A stretch of 64,000 nucleotides of DNA. Origin: UBA2199 sp964628035. Its GTDB lineage: Bacteria; Acidobacteriota; Aminicenantia; UBA2199. Both the position numbers and the translations under genes were made by a program. Below are positions 52,817 to 63,976 of the stretch, in pieces. Within the stretch, counting starts at the first letter, position 1; each line of letters opens with the position of its first letter. Location: the NCBI GenBank assembly GCA_964628035.1, contig CAZVPI010000015.1:1-64000 (forward strand), in the 5' to 3' direction. The notes beneath the pieces are model-generated. The model saw only the letters and a list, made by a program, of their open reading frames with translations, searched no databases and had not been told where the DNA came from.

Positions 52817-53839
52817 ATGAAAGGCTGGAAGAGCATCTTTTTCACCCTCCTGTCGGCGTTCTTCGTCTGGCTTTTCCTGCGCCGCGTCGATTTTCCCTCG
52901 CTGCTGGCGACCTGGCGGACCCTGCCCTGGCAGGCGCCGCTGCTGTTCGCGCTGCTCATGGCGCCGCAGTACGCGCTGCGCGCCCTGCGCTGGGGCGTGC
53001 TGCTGCGCCCCTTCAAGCCGGCCATCCCCTTCCGCAGCCTGTGGAACTTCTCCCTGATCGGCTTCCTGATCTCCTACGTGCTGCCGGGGCGCCTGGGCGA
53101 GGTCGTGCGCCCGCTGCTGCTGGCCGAGAAGGAGGGGATCAAGAAAAGCCAGGCCATCGCCACCATCGTCAACGAGCGGCTGCTCGACCTGCTGACCATC
53201 CTGGTCCTTTTCGCCGGCTACCTGCTCGCGGCCGCCGGCGCGCCTTCGCCGCTGCTTGGCCGGCTGCGGGCGGCCGCCCTGTGGCTGCTGCCGCTGGTGT
53301 TCGCGGCCTTCCTGCTGATCTTCCTGGCCAACCATCCCCGCGTCTTCCCCTGGACCGAGCGGCTGCTGCGCGGCGGCACGCGCCTGCTGCCCCGGCGCTG
53401 GCGCGAGCCGGCGGCCGGCTTCCTGCTGCACTTCATCCGCGCCCTGCGCCTCGACCTGAGTGCTCCGGCCCTGGCCACGGTGTCCCTGCTGTCCCTGCTG
53501 CACTGGGGGCTGATCGCCTTCTCCTATTGGCTGCTGCTCAACGCCTTCGCCGCCGGCATCGCTCCGGCGCAGGTCATCCCCTTCCTGGCCGTGATCTTCG
53601 TGTCGGCGGCCGTACCCACGCCCGGCATGGCCGGCAGCCTGGACCTGGCCGCGGCCTACGCCCTGTCGGGGCTGTACGGCATGGACGGCCGCACGGCGGC
53701 CGCCTTCACCCTGCTGTTCCATTTCCTGGTGCTGGCCGTGCCCATCGCCCTGGGCCTGGCGGCCCTGTGGCGCGAGGGCCTGAGCTTCCGGATCCTCGGC
53801 CGCCTGCGAGGTGACGATGAACTGCCCGCAATGCGCTGA
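52817..53839 (+). CDS. LPG synthase TM-like / UPF0104 integral membrane protein
   Basis: This 340-residue protein has about eight helices and the blocks WGVLLRPFKPAIPFRSLWN, GRLGEVVRPLLLAEKEGIKKSQAIATIVNERLLDL and VPTPGMAGSLDLA, which match the membrane domain of lysylphosphatidylglycerol synthase and UPF0104 proteins. It lacks the C-terminal transferase part, so it may flip or shuttle a lipid rather than modify it. Its 3' end overlaps nrdR by 23 bp. It leads a stress and protein quality-control operon. Confidence 0.88.
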   Translation: MKGWKSIFFTLLSAFFVWLFLRRVDFPSLLATWRTLPWQAPLLFALLMAPQYALRALRWGVLLRPFKPAIPFRSLWNFSLIGFLISYVLPGRLGEVVRPLLLAEKEGIKKSQAIATIVNERLLDLLTILVLFAGYLLAAAGAPSPLLGRLRAAALWLLPLVFAAFLLIFLANHPRVFPWTERLLRGGTRLLPRRWREPAAGFLLHFIRALRLDLSAPALATVSLLSLLHWGLIAFSYWLLLNAFAAGIAPAQVIPFLAVIFVSAAVPTPGMAGSLDLAAAYALSGLYGMDGRTAAAFTLLFHFLVLAVPIALGLAALWREGLSFRILGRLRGDDELPAMR

Positions 53840-54272
53840 GATCGCCGACCGCGTCATCGAGACCCGCGAGAGCCGGGACGGCCACTACATCCGCCGCCGC
53901 CGCGAGTGCCTGCACTGCGGCAAGCGCTTCACCACCTACGAGAAGATCGAGGACGTGCCGCTGATGGTGGTCAAGAAGGACGGGCGGCGCGAGCCCTTCG
54001 ACATCGACAAGATCCGCAAGGGGCTGTACCGCGCCCTGGAGAAGCGGCCGGTGCAGACCAAGCAGATCGAGCAGCTGGCCCGGCAGGTCGAGGAGTTCTT
54101 CTCGCGCTCCGACCGCGAGGTGCCGACCTCCAAGATCGGCGGCATGATCATGGAGAAGCTGAAGAAGCTGGACAAGGTGGCCTACGTGCGCTTCGCCTCG
54201 GTCTACCTGGAGTTCAAGAGCCTGGAGGAGTTCCTCGCCGAGCTGCAGGGCCTGTTGAAGAAGGAGGATTGA
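53817..54272 (+). CDS. nrdR: transcriptional repressor NrdR
   Basis: This 151-residue protein has the N-terminal zinc ribbon (CPQC at 3-6, CLHC at about 31-34) and the ATP-cone (RREPFDIDKIRKGLYRALEKRPV, RFASVYLEFKS). It senses ATP and dATP and represses ribonucleotide reductase genes. ATG 53817 (MNCPQC) fits family length better than GTG 53811. No rnr genes are in this window. Confidence 0.95.
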   Translation: MNCPQCAEIADRVIETRESRDGHYIRRRRECLHCGKRFTTYEKIEDVPLMVVKKDGRREPFDIDKIRKGLYRALEKRPVQTKQIEQLARQVEEFFSRSDREVPTSKIGGMIMEKLKKLDKVAYVRFASVYLEFKSLEEFLAELQGLLKKED

Positions 54273-54273
54273 G

Positions 54274-54669
54274 ATGGGCAAGAAGAATTTCCCGTATTTC
54301 GAGGTGGAGATCAGCAAGAATTACCCTTCGGGCATCAGCACCCACACCGACTGGAAGCCCAGCACCAACATCGTGGAGACGCGCGATTCGCTGGTCATCG
54401 AGATGGAGCTGCCGGGCGTGGCCAAGGAGGACGTCTCCATCACCCTGGTCAACAACCAGGAGCTGATCATCAAGGGCTTCAAGCCGCAGCCGCGCCTGGA
54501 GCCGGTGACCTACTACCTGTTCGAGCGCGAGTTCGGCGCCTTCTACAAGAAGATCGTCATCGACTTCCCCCTGGAGACCAGCACCGTCAAGTCGCTCATG
54601 GAGGGCGGCGTGCTGACCATCGAGGTGCGCAAGCGCATCGAGTCGAAGATCGCCGTGGAGATCAAGTAG
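54274..54669 (+). CDS. small heat-shock protein, Hsp20 family
   Basis: This is a 131-residue alpha-crystallin domain protein (DWKPSTNIVETRDSLVIEMELPGVAKEDVSI, then GVLTIEVRK). It holds unfolded proteins for later refolding or for Lon, its downstream neighbour. The start follows the nrdR stop by one base with AAGGAGGA in front. Confidence 0.93.
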   Translation: MGKKNFPYFEVEISKNYPSGISTHTDWKPSTNIVETRDSLVIEMELPGVAKEDVSITLVNNQELIIKGFKPQPRLEPVTYYLFEREFGAFYKKIVIDFPLETSTVKSLMEGGVLTIEVRKRIESKIAVEIK

Positions 54670-54678
54670 GAGGGGGCC

Positions 54679-57053
<2,375 letters not shown>

Positions 57054-57054
<1 letters not shown>

Positions 57055-58004
57055 TGGACGAACCGCGCTTCGTCGCCCTCCTGCGCCGGCGCTTCCCCTT
57101 CCGCTCCGGCCTGGGCATCGGCGACGACGCCTCGGCGGTCCGTCGCGGCCGCCGCTGGCAGCTGATCTCCACCGACCTGCTGGTCGAGGACGTGCACTTC
57201 CGCCGCCGCGACGTTGCGCCGGCGACGCTGGCCGAGAAAGCGCTGGCGGTGAACGTGTCCGACATCGCCGCCATGGGCGGCCGGCCGCAGTACTTCTACC
57301 TGGGCCTGGGGCTGCCCGCCGACTTCGCCGCCGCCGACCTGCGCCGCTTCCTGGCCGGCCTGGACCGCGCCGCCCGCGGTTTCGGGGTGCAGCTGGCCGG
57401 AGGCGACACCACCCGGGCCGAAAAGCTGCTGGTCGCCGTCACCATCGTCGGCGAGTGCCGCCGCCCCGTGCGCCGCGACGGCGCCCGGCCCGGCGACTGG
57501 GTGGGCCTCACCGGCGCCACCGGCGGCTCGGCCCTGGGGCTGCGGCTGCTCCTGGCCGGCGTGAAGCGCTCGCCGTTCATCCGTTGCCACCAGCGGCCGC
57601 GGCCGCAGGTGGCCAAGGGGCTGGCGCTCTCCCGCTACGCCAGCGCCATGATCGACGTCTCCGACGGCCTGCTCCTGGACCTGTCGCGCCTGCTGCGCGC
57701 CTCGGGCGTCGGGGCGGTGATCGAGCGCGAGCGGCTGCCGCTGCCCCCGGGCCTGAGCCGCGAATGCCGCCGCCGCGGCTGGGACGAGTGGCGGCTGGCC
57801 CTGGCCGGCGGCGAGGACTACGAGCTCCTGTTCACCGTGGCGCCCGGCCGCGAGCGGCTCCTGCGCCGCAGCGGCACGGGCTATCATCTCATCGGCCGGG
57901 TGACGGCCGCCAGGCGCCTGCGCCTGCGCGCGGGCGGGCGCGACCTGCCGCTGGGCGTCCTGGGCTTCGACCATTTCACCGCCGCCAGGGAGGGCACGCC
58001 ATGA
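57054..58004 (+). CDS. thiL: thiamine-monophosphate kinase
   Basis: This 316-residue kinase converts thiamine monophosphate to the pyrophosphate cofactor. It shows GIGDDASAVRRG, LISTDLLVEDVHFRRR, AVNVSDIAAMGG, LAGGDTTRA, and IDVSDGLLLDLSRLL with the metal-binding aspartates. Start overlaps lon, stop overlaps pepA (ATGA). No other thiamine gene is nearby. Confidence 0.94.
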
Positions 58005-59452
58005 AGATCATCCGCAAGAACCAGCTGCGCCCCGGCGCGCGCGACGCCGTCCTCATCCCCCTCTTCAAGGGGGCCGATCCGGCCCCCCTGTGGCGCGAGT
58101 TCCCGGCCCTGGAGGCCGCTGCCCGCCGCCGGCGCATGAAGGGCGAGCTCAACGAAGCGCTGTCCTGCCAGTCCCTGGAGGAAAAGCGCCTGTACCTGCT
58201 GCTGGGCGCGGGCCGGCCCGGCGCGTTGGCCGACGCCCGCCGCGCCGCCGCCCGCGCCATGAGCCTGCTGCGCGAGAATCGCGTCCACCGGGCCTGGATC
58301 CTTTTCCCCGCTCCCGGCCCCTGGTCGGCCGAAATCCTGGGCGCCTGGGTCGACTCCCTGCACCTCAACCACTACCGCTTCGACCGCTACAAGAAAAAGA
58401 AGGACCGGGGCCTCGAGCGCATCGTCCTGGTTTGCCGCGGCCGGGCCCAGCTTGCGAACGCCGCCATCGGCGAGCGCGAGCAGGTGCTGGCGGAAGCCGC
58501 GCACTGCCGCGACTTGGTCAACGAGATCCCGGCCGAGATCCATCCCGACGCCATGGCTGCCGTCTTCGCGGAAAGCGCGCGCCGGCACGGCCTGCGCCTG
58601 GAAACCTGGCGGCGGCCGGAGCTGCAGGCCCAGGGCATGAACGGCCTGCTGGCCGTCGGCGCCTCCTCCTGCTGCGAGCCGGCCCTGCTCACCCTGACCT
58701 ACGAGCCTCCCGCCTTCCGCCGCTGCGTGGCCCTGGTCGGCAAGGGGATCACCTTCGACGCCGGCGGCCTGAACCTCAAGCCCGGCAACAGCATGGAGGA
58801 GATGAAGAGCGACATGGCCGGGGCGGCCGCCGTGCTGGGGGCGCTGAACGCCGTGGCCCGGCTGGGCCTGCCGGTCAAGGTGCTGGGCCTGGCGCCCCTG
58901 GCCGAGAACCTGCCCGGCCGTCGCGCCTACAAGCCGGGCGACGTGGTCCGCTTCGCCAACGGCAAGACGGTGGAGATCGTCGACACCGACGCCGAGGGCC
59001 GGCTGATCGTGGCCGACGCCCTGATCGCCGCCGCCCGGCTCAAGCCCGACATGATCGTCGAGCTGTCCACGCTGACCGGGGCCATCGTCACCGCCCTGGG
59101 CGACTCCTACGCCGGGCTGTTCTGCCGCCAGCGCCGGCTGGCCGCCGACCTGCTGCAGGCCGGGGAGCGCAGCGGCGAGCGGCTGTGGCAGATGCCCCAG
59201 CCCGAGGAGTACCGCGAGGCCATCGCCTCCAAGGTGGCCGACCTGAAGAACGCCAAGTACGGCGGCGGCTCCCCGGTCAAGGCCGGTTTGTTCCTCGCCG
59301 AGTTCGCCGGCCGCGTCCCCTTCGCCCATATCGACATCGCCGGCACGGCCTTCCTGTCCAAGCCCAACGCCTTCTACGTCAGCGAAGGCGCCACCGGCTT
59401 CGGAGTCCGCTTGCTCGTGGAATTCCTCAAGGAACTGGCTCGCTCGCAATGA
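58001..59452 (+). CDS. pepA: leucyl aminopeptidase (M17 family)
   Basis: This is a 483-residue enzyme. The C-terminal catalytic domain has the two-zinc motifs LVGKGITFDAGGLNLKPG, MKSDMAGAAAV and DTDAEGRLIVADAL (usually NTDAEGRL; N to D here), and GAIVTALGDSYAGLF. It trims N-terminal residues from peptides, a natural partner to Lon. The N-terminal domain is less conserved. It is the last gene of the operon. Confidence 0.95.
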   Translation: MKIIRKNQLRPGARDAVLIPLFKGADPAPLWREFPALEAAARRRRMKGELNEALSCQSLEEKRLYLLLGAGRPGALADARRAAARAMSLLRENRVHRAWILFPAPGPWSAEILGAWVDSLHLNHYRFDRYKKKKDRGLERIVLVCRGRAQLANAAIGEREQVLAEAAHCRDLVNEIPAEIHPDAMAAVFAESARRHGLRLETWRRPELQAQGMNGLLAVGASSCCEPALLTLTYEPPAFRRCVALVGKGITFDAGGLNLKPGNSMEEMKSDMAGAAAVLGALNAVARLGLPVKVLGLAPLAENLPGRRAYKPGDVVRFANGKTVEIVDTDAEGRLIVADALIAAARLKPDMIVELSTLTGAIVTALGDSYAGLFCRQRRLAADLLQAGERSGERLWQMPQPEEYREAIASKVADLKNAKYGGGSPVKAGLFLAEFAGRVPFAHIDIAGTAFLSKPNAFYVSEGATGFGVRLLVEFLKELARSQ

Positions 59453-59483
59453 ACATGGGCTCGCGACCGACGGGACTCGGCAC

Positions 59484-59508
59484 ACGGCGGACGGCGGACG
59501 GCGGACGG
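59484..59508. repeat. tandem 7-bp ACGGCGG repeat
   Basis: Three full units and a partial unit (59484-59508) follow the pepA stop. Such GC-rich microsatellites also occur at the symporter 3' end (14691). Confidence 0.9.
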
Positions 59509-59642
59509 AAGAAAATTCCCGCCTTGAGATTCAAGGTTCCCCGTTCCAAGATCCATGTTCCGCGTTGGAGCGGACGCAGCAAATTTGATTTTCCCCTGTT
59601 TTCCCCTCCCTCTCCCTTTCTTCTTCCTTTGAGTCTTCTTCC

Positions 59643-59661
59643 TGGCGTATGCCGTACGCCA
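59643..59661. repeat. 7-bp perfect hairpin
   Basis: TGGCGTA and TACGCCA flank a TGCCG loop, 27 bp before the next ATG and just before its GGAGG. It could affect translation of the gene at 59688 or be part of a repeat. Confidence 0.5.
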
Positions 59662-59687
59662 AGCATCCGAGGTCTTAGGAGGATAAC

Positions 59688-60170
59688 ATGAACGGACTGT
59701 ACAGCGTCCACTCGCTGGTCCGCGGCTTCGCCTACCAGGGGCAGATCTACGAAGAGGTCAAGGTCGCCTGGTTCGTGGTGGAGCGCCAGGCGCCGCCGGC
59801 GCCGTACGAGCAGGTGATCCAGGAATACGGCCAGCTTTCGGAGCGGGAGAGAACGTTCCCCCGCGAGTATGTCGACGAGCTGTTCCGCCGCGACGAGGCC
59901 GAGGCCCTGAAGCGCCACCTGGACGGGCGCCGCAACGTGGTGACCTTCATCGAGCCCGTCGAGCTGCCGGTGCCGGCCAACAGCAGCGGCTGCCGGCGCC
60001 TGCCACGCGGCGGCGGCAGCGATTTGATCGGGCTGTTCAAGGAGCCGGGCTACCCCCTGCCCTTCCAGGTCGAGGGCTATTTCAGCGTCCGCTTCGCCGA
60101 GGCCCGCGTGCAGGGCGACGACAAGCAGACCGTGATCGTCCGGAGACCGGCCGAAACCAGTGACACCTAG
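59688..60170 (+). CDS. conserved-looking protein of unknown function
   Basis: This is a 160-residue soluble protein, no signal peptide. Residues 1-60 look like a beta/alpha domain (YSVHSLVRGFAYQGQIYEEVKVAWFVVERQ), 60-105 a charged helical part, and the C-terminus another strand pattern. No known motif is recognised. TAGGAGG precedes the ATG. Confidence 0.6.
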   Translation: MNGLYSVHSLVRGFAYQGQIYEEVKVAWFVVERQAPPAPYEQVIQEYGQLSERERTFPREYVDELFRRDEAEALKRHLDGRRNVVTFIEPVELPVPANSSGCRRLPRGGGSDLIGLFKEPGYPLPFQVEGYFSVRFAEARVQGDDKQTVIVRRPAETSDT

Positions 60171-60206
60171 CAAGTGACCCGTGACAAGCAAGCCCGAGGC
60201 CACACG

Positions 60207-60216
60207 TGACGCGTCA
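60207..60216. promoter_or_regulatory. TGACGCGTCA palindrome upstream of the DUF151 promoter
   Basis: Third copy of the palindrome, followed by GACAGGTCGT as at 3814. It ends 22 bp before TTGACA. Confidence 0.4.
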
Positions 60217-60238
60217 CGACAGGTCGTTGGCACGTGAA

Positions 60239-60267
60239 TTGACAAATCCCCTTTTTGATACTATATA
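60239..60267 (+). promoter_or_regulatory. consensus promoter of the DUF151 gene, apparently leaderless
   Basis: TTGACA (60239-60244), a 17-bp spacer and TATATA (60262-60267) precede ATG 60278 by 10 bp with no Shine-Dalgarno. Confidence 0.75.
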
Positions 60268-60277
60268 AGTCTCGAGC

Positions 60278-60772
60278 ATGGAACCGTTCGTTGAAGTGAA
60301 CCTCGTCGGCCTGATCATGGACCAGGTGTCCAAGTCCCCGGTGATGGTGCTCAAGGCCCTCGACGGCACGAAGGTCATCCCCATCTGGATCGGCATGAAC
60401 GAGGCCAACGCCATCGCCATGGAGCTGGAGAACATCTGCTCGCCCCGGCCCATGACCCACGACCTGCTGAAGAACATCCTCTGCGACCTGCAGGCCTTCC
60501 TGGACAAGGTGATCATCACCGACATCGTAGAGAACACCTACTACGCCGAGCTGCACATCGAGCAGGACGGCCGCCAGAAGGTCATCGACTGCCGCCCCTC
60601 CGACGCCGTGGCCCTGGCCCTGAAGAACCACGCCAGGATTTTCGTCTCCCGCCAGGTGCTGGACACCTCGGTGCTGGCCGACGTGTTCAGCGGCTTCCCC
60701 GACGGAGACTTCAAGATCGACCGCTGGTTCGACTCGCTGTCGGACGACGACTTCGGCGGCGTAGAGCAGTAG
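60278..60772 (+). CDS. bifunctional nuclease family (DUF151/BFN) protein
   Basis: This 164-residue protein matches DUF151 (VMVLKALDGTKVIPIWIGMNEANAIAMELE, RPMTHDLLKNIL, IDCRPSDAVALALKN). Plant and bacterial members have been reported to act as dual DNA/RNA nucleases. The C-terminal 35 residues are acidic. It is transcribed alone from a consensus promoter. Confidence 0.9.
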   Translation: MEPFVEVNLVGLIMDQVSKSPVMVLKALDGTKVIPIWIGMNEANAIAMELENICSPRPMTHDLLKNILCDLQAFLDKVIITDIVENTYYAELHIEQDGRQKVIDCRPSDAVALALKNHARIFVSRQVLDTSVLADVFSGFPDGDFKIDRWFDSLSDDDFGGVEQ

Positions 60773-60782
60773 CAGCGTCCCA

Positions 60783-61050
60783 GCTCAGTAAAAAGTGAAA
60801 AAGAGAAAAGTGAAAGAGTCTCGATGCAAAACCGCGACCTTTCATTCGTGAAAAGAAAAAAGTAAAAAGGGAAAGAGCCTTTCCGTAACGGGCGATGGGC
60901 CCCAGCCATTCCGCGCTTCGTTCTCTTGCCGGTCCTTCTTCGCCAGGCTTACTTTTATTCGCCCAATGGCTTCCAACTTTTCAACTTTTCACGATTCACT
61001 TTTCGCCGAGTTTTTTTCTAGTGCTCGCTCACTGTTCACTTTTCACTTCT
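60783..61050. repeat. low-complexity AGTGAAAA / TTTTCACT region
   Basis: Purine-rich AAAAGTGAAAAAGAG runs (60789-60880) are mirrored by TTTTCAACTTTTCACG and CACTTTTCGCC runs (60976-61045), so the region can fold into a long imperfect stem. It separates two convergent genes; no gene inside. The mazG stop lies at its edge. Confidence 0.6.
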
Positions 61051-61822
61051 GTTCTTCGATCTCCGCCTTGGCCCTCTGCCACAACTCTTCCATCTCGGGC
61101 AGGGAGGCGGCGGCGATCTCCTTGCCGCGCCGGCGCAGCTCCTCCTCGATGAAACGGAAGCGGCGGGTGAACTTGCGGTTGGCGCGGGCCAGGGCGAACT
61201 CGGGATTGACGTCCAGCAGCCGGGCCACGTTGGCCACGGCGAACAGCAGGTCGCCCACTTCCTCGCCGGCCTGGTGGCGGCGGCCGGCGGCGATCTCGGC
61301 CCGCAGCTCGGCGGCCTCCTCGGCCACCTTCTCCAGGGCCTGGGAGGCGTCGTCCCAATCGAAGCCCACGCCGGACGCCTGGGAGGCGATGCGCTTGGCC
61401 AGCAGCAGCGCCGGCATGGAGGCCGGGTAGTCGGAGATCACGCTGCGCTTGTTCTTCTCGGCGATCTTGATCTGCTCCCAGTTGGCCCTGACCTCGTCGG
61501 CGCCTGCGACCCGCGTCCCGGCGAAGATGTGCGGGTGGCGCCGCACCAGCTTGTCGGCGATGCCCTCGACGACGTCGGCGATGGTGAAACTCCCCTCCTC
61601 GGCGGCGATCTGGGCCAGGAACACGATCTGCAGCAGCAGGTCGCCCAGCTCCTCGCGCACGGCCCCGGCATCGCCGTTGTCGATGGCCTCGATCAGCTCG
61701 TGGGCCTCCTCCAGCACGTACTCCTTGAGCGAGGCCGGGGTCTGTTTCAAATCCCAGGGGCAGCCGCGCTTCTTGTGGCGCAGCTTTCTCATGATGGCCA
61801 GCAACCGGCTGAATTGCTTCAT
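61043..61822 (-). CDS. mazG: nucleoside triphosphate pyrophosphohydrolase MazG
   Basis: This 259-residue protein holds two MazG modules: GCPWDLKQTPASLKEYVLEEAHELIEAI with the E-E-x-x-E metal site, EELGDLLLQIVFLAQIA, and a second one VAEEAAELRAEI, EEVGDLLFAVANVARL. It removes abnormal NTPs and can act on (p)ppGpp metabolism. GGAGG precedes ATG 61822; a longer frame to 62407 lies over the DUF1844 gene and is not real. Confidence 0.94.
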   Translation of the reverse strand: MKQFSRLLAIMRKLRHKKRGCPWDLKQTPASLKEYVLEEAHELIEAIDNGDAGAVREELGDLLLQIVFLAQIAAEEGSFTIADVVEGIADKLVRRHPHIFAGTRVAGADEVRANWEQIKIAEKNKRSVISDYPASMPALLLAKRIASQASGVGFDWDDASQALEKVAEEAAELRAEIAAGRRHQAGEEVGDLLFAVANVARLLDVNPEFALARANRKFTRRFRFIEEELRRRGKEIAAASLPEMEELWQRAKAEIEEQK

Positions 61823-61853
61823 GGCGTCTCCGCCTCCGACGGCGGCAAAGCCT

Positions 61854-61882
61854 ATCATACCGCGCCCGGCAGGACCTGGCAA
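61854..61882 (-). promoter_or_regulatory. promoter of mazG
   Basis: On the minus strand TTGCCA (61882-61877), a 17-bp spacer and TATGAT (61859-61854) precede the ATG by 31 bp, a gap containing GGAGG. Confidence 0.65.
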
Positions 61883-61899
61883 GCGCGCCACCCTTGACT

Positions 61900-61928
61900 T
61901 TGAACGGCGCGCCGGCTTGTGGTATAGT
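61900..61928 (+). promoter_or_regulatory. promoter of the DUF1844 gene, apparently leaderless
   Basis: TTGAAC (61900-61905), a 17-bp spacer and TATAGT (61923-61928, with an upstream TG) stand 7 bp before ATG 61936. Divergent from the mazG promoter. Confidence 0.65.
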
Positions 61929-61935
61929 GAGGGGC

Positions 61936-62217
61936 ATGGGACAAGGGAAAGCCTATCCGGGCGAACGGGACATCCGCGCCATCGTCGTCCTGCTGGCCAC
62001 CCAGGGCATGATCCGCCTGGGCGAAGTCCCCGACCCGCTGAGCGGCAAGACCGCGCTGGACGCCGAGGGGGCCCGTTTTTACCTGGACCTGCTCCAGGAG
62101 CTCCAGCGCAAGACAAAGAACAACCTCCAGCCCGGCGAGGCGGCCTTCCTGGACGACGTGCTGGCGAACCTGCGCCAGGCCCTCGCCCGCAAGACCGGGG
62201 AAGCCCATGGCCGCTAG
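61936..62217 (+). CDS. DUF1844-family small protein
   Basis: This 93-residue protein has the DUF1844 pattern: VVLLATQGMIRLGEVPDP, then DAEGARFYLDLLQELQRKTKNNLQPGEAAFLDDVLANLRQ. The family is of unknown role and is often found near cell-envelope genes. Its end overlaps the next gene by 11 bp. Confidence 0.88.
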   Translation: MGQGKAYPGERDIRAIVVLLATQGMIRLGEVPDPLSGKTALDAEGARFYLDLLQELQRKTKNNLQPGEAAFLDDVLANLRQALARKTGEAHGR

Positions 62218-63976
62218 GAAGCTGCCGATCACGGCGGGCCTGCTCCTGCTGGGCTGGCTGCTGCCGGCCGCGGCCAATCCCTGGGGCGACCTGAAAAAGA
62301 TCTATTTCCACGAGGCCAACGGCAACCGGCCCGAGGTGCGCCGCAGCCTGGCGCGGCTGGACGCCCAGGGGCTCGCCCCAGGCGACAAGGCCGAGCTCGT
62401 CGGCCAATTGATCGCCATGGGCGACCGCCGCCTGCAGGCTCAGGACGACGCCCTGGCCAGGGATCTCTACCTCAAGGCGCTGACGATCTCTCCCGCGGAG
62501 GCCTGGCCGGTCTACAACAAGCTGGAGCGCATCGGGCGGCGCCAGGGCCGCATCACCTGGTCGCTGGCCAACATCGGGCGGCAGCTGGGACGGGTGGTGC
62601 GGGACTTCAGCGGCGCCGTGCTGCTTCTAGGCGGCCTGTTCAACGTGCTGCCGTTCTCCGGACTGCTGCTCTTTTTCCTGCTGGCCGCCGCCCTGGCCGT
62701 CCGCACCGTGAAGCTGGCCGCCCACGATTTCATCCTCGAGGGAGGCAGCCGCTTCCGCATGGGGCGGCTGCTGCTGCTCCTGCTGCTGCTCTTCTGGCCG
62801 CTGCTGCTGGCCGGCGGCTGGGCTTTCTATCCCTTCCTGCTCTGCGGCCTGCTGTGGGGCTATTTCAGCCACGACGAACGCCAGATCATCCGCCGCCTGC
62901 AGCTGCTGCTGCTGGCGCTGGCCCTGTTCCATGCCGTCGGCCGCTATCTGGAACGCAGCCTGGCCAGCCCCGGCTTCCAGACCGTTCAACAGGTCCATGC
63001 CGGCCGGCTCTTCCCCGCCTCGGCCTACGGCCGCTTCGACAACGAGCTGAAGGTCATGCAGGCCTACGCCTACCGCAACGCCGGCAAACCCGACGACGCC
63101 ATGGACATCCTGCTGGACACCGGCAGCGCCTACGCCACGCCCCTGAAGTTCACCCTGCTGGGCGACCTGCACGCCGAAAAGGGGAACCTGCCCCAGGCCA
63201 TCCAGTTCTACCGCCAGTCGCTCAGCCTCGATGACCGCGATCCGGTCACGCTGGCCAACTTCACCTACGCCCTGCTGCAGAACGACAACCCCGACCTGTT
63301 CCTGCTGTACGGCAAGAGCTACCCGCAGATCAACCGCCTCAAGGACAAGGCGTCCTCCCTGCAGCGGAACCGGCCGCCGCAGAAGCTGCTCTGGCGGCGG
63401 CTGCTGAACTTCTCCTGGCAGCGCTTCCACCCCTGGCATTTCCTGGAGGTGGTCGGCGTGGAATTCCTGCGCTTCCCGGTCCTGCCGGCGCTGCTGCTGC
63501 TGGCCGCGTACGCCTTCCTGCTGCGCCGGTTCGCGCCGACCCTGGGGCAAAGCGTCTTCTGCAGCCGCTGCAGCAAGATCATCCGCAAGCTGGCCATCGA
63601 GCAGGTGCAGTCGCACGCGCTGTGCGAGGAATGCTACCAGCTCTTCCTGATCAAGGACCCCATCTTCCTGGAGGCCAAGCTGATCAAGGAGAAGGAGATC
63701 GGCCGCCAGGCGCACGTCCGCCAGGCCCTGCTGCTCGGCGCCTCGCTGCTTCTCCCCGGGTTCCTCCTCACGTTCCGCGGCCAGATCAGGACCTTCGCCA
63801 CGCTGTTCTTCCTGTTCGCCTCGGTCTTCGGGCTGTTCTGGGTCAACGCGGTGAACTTCCGCGGCGTCTTCGGGACGGCGCCGATGTTCCTGAACCTGGT
63901 CGGCCTCGCCGCCCTGGCCCTGTATCTCGTCATCGCCGCGCTGACCCTGCGCGCGGGAGGCAACGATGGCCTTTAA
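62207..63976 (+). CDS. membrane protein with TPR-like repeats and a zinc ribbon
   Basis: This is a 589-residue protein. It has a signal-like N-terminus (1-23), a soluble helical part, two clusters of helices (about 138-165 and 185-245), a TPR-like region (PLKFTLLGDLHAEKGNLPQAIQFYRQSLSLDD, near 305-340), another helix, a CxxC...CxxC ribbon (CSRCSK and LCEECYQ, near 450-475), and two final helices (about 505-525 and 565-585). Possibly an envelope assembly or secretion factor; no family name is certain. The next gene starts inside its stop region. Confidence 0.75.
   Translation: MAARKLPITAGLLLLGWLLPAAANPWGDLKKIYFHEANGNRPEVRRSLARLDAQGLAPGDKAELVGQLIAMGDRRLQAQDDALARDLYLKALTISPAEAWPVYNKLERIGRRQGRITWSLANIGRQLGRVVRDFSGAVLLLGGLFNVLPFSGLLLFFLLAAALAVRTVKLAAHDFILEGGSRFRMGRLLLLLLLLFWPLLLAGGWAFYPFLLCGLLWGYFSHDERQIIRRLQLLLLALALFHAVGRYLERSLASPGFQTVQQVHAGRLFPASAYGRFDNELKVMQAYAYRNAGKPDDAMDILLDTGSAYATPLKFTLLGDLHAEKGNLPQAIQFYRQSLSLDDRDPVTLANFTYALLQNDNPDLFLLYGKSYPQINRLKDKASSLQRNRPPQKLLWRRLLNFSWQRFHPWHFLEVVGVEFLRFPVLPALLLLAAYAFLLRRFAPTLGQSVFCSRCSKIIRKLAIEQVQSHALCEECYQLFLIKDPIFLEAKLIKEKEIGRQAHVRQALLLGASLLLPGFLLTFRGQIRTFATLFFLFASVFGLFWVNAVNFRGVFGTAPMFLNLVGLAALALYLVIAALTLRAGGNDGL

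Noticed and set aside
61823..62407. Extended N-terminus for mazG
   Set aside because: It would overlap the DUF1844 gene and the divergent promoters; GGAGG supports ATG 61822.
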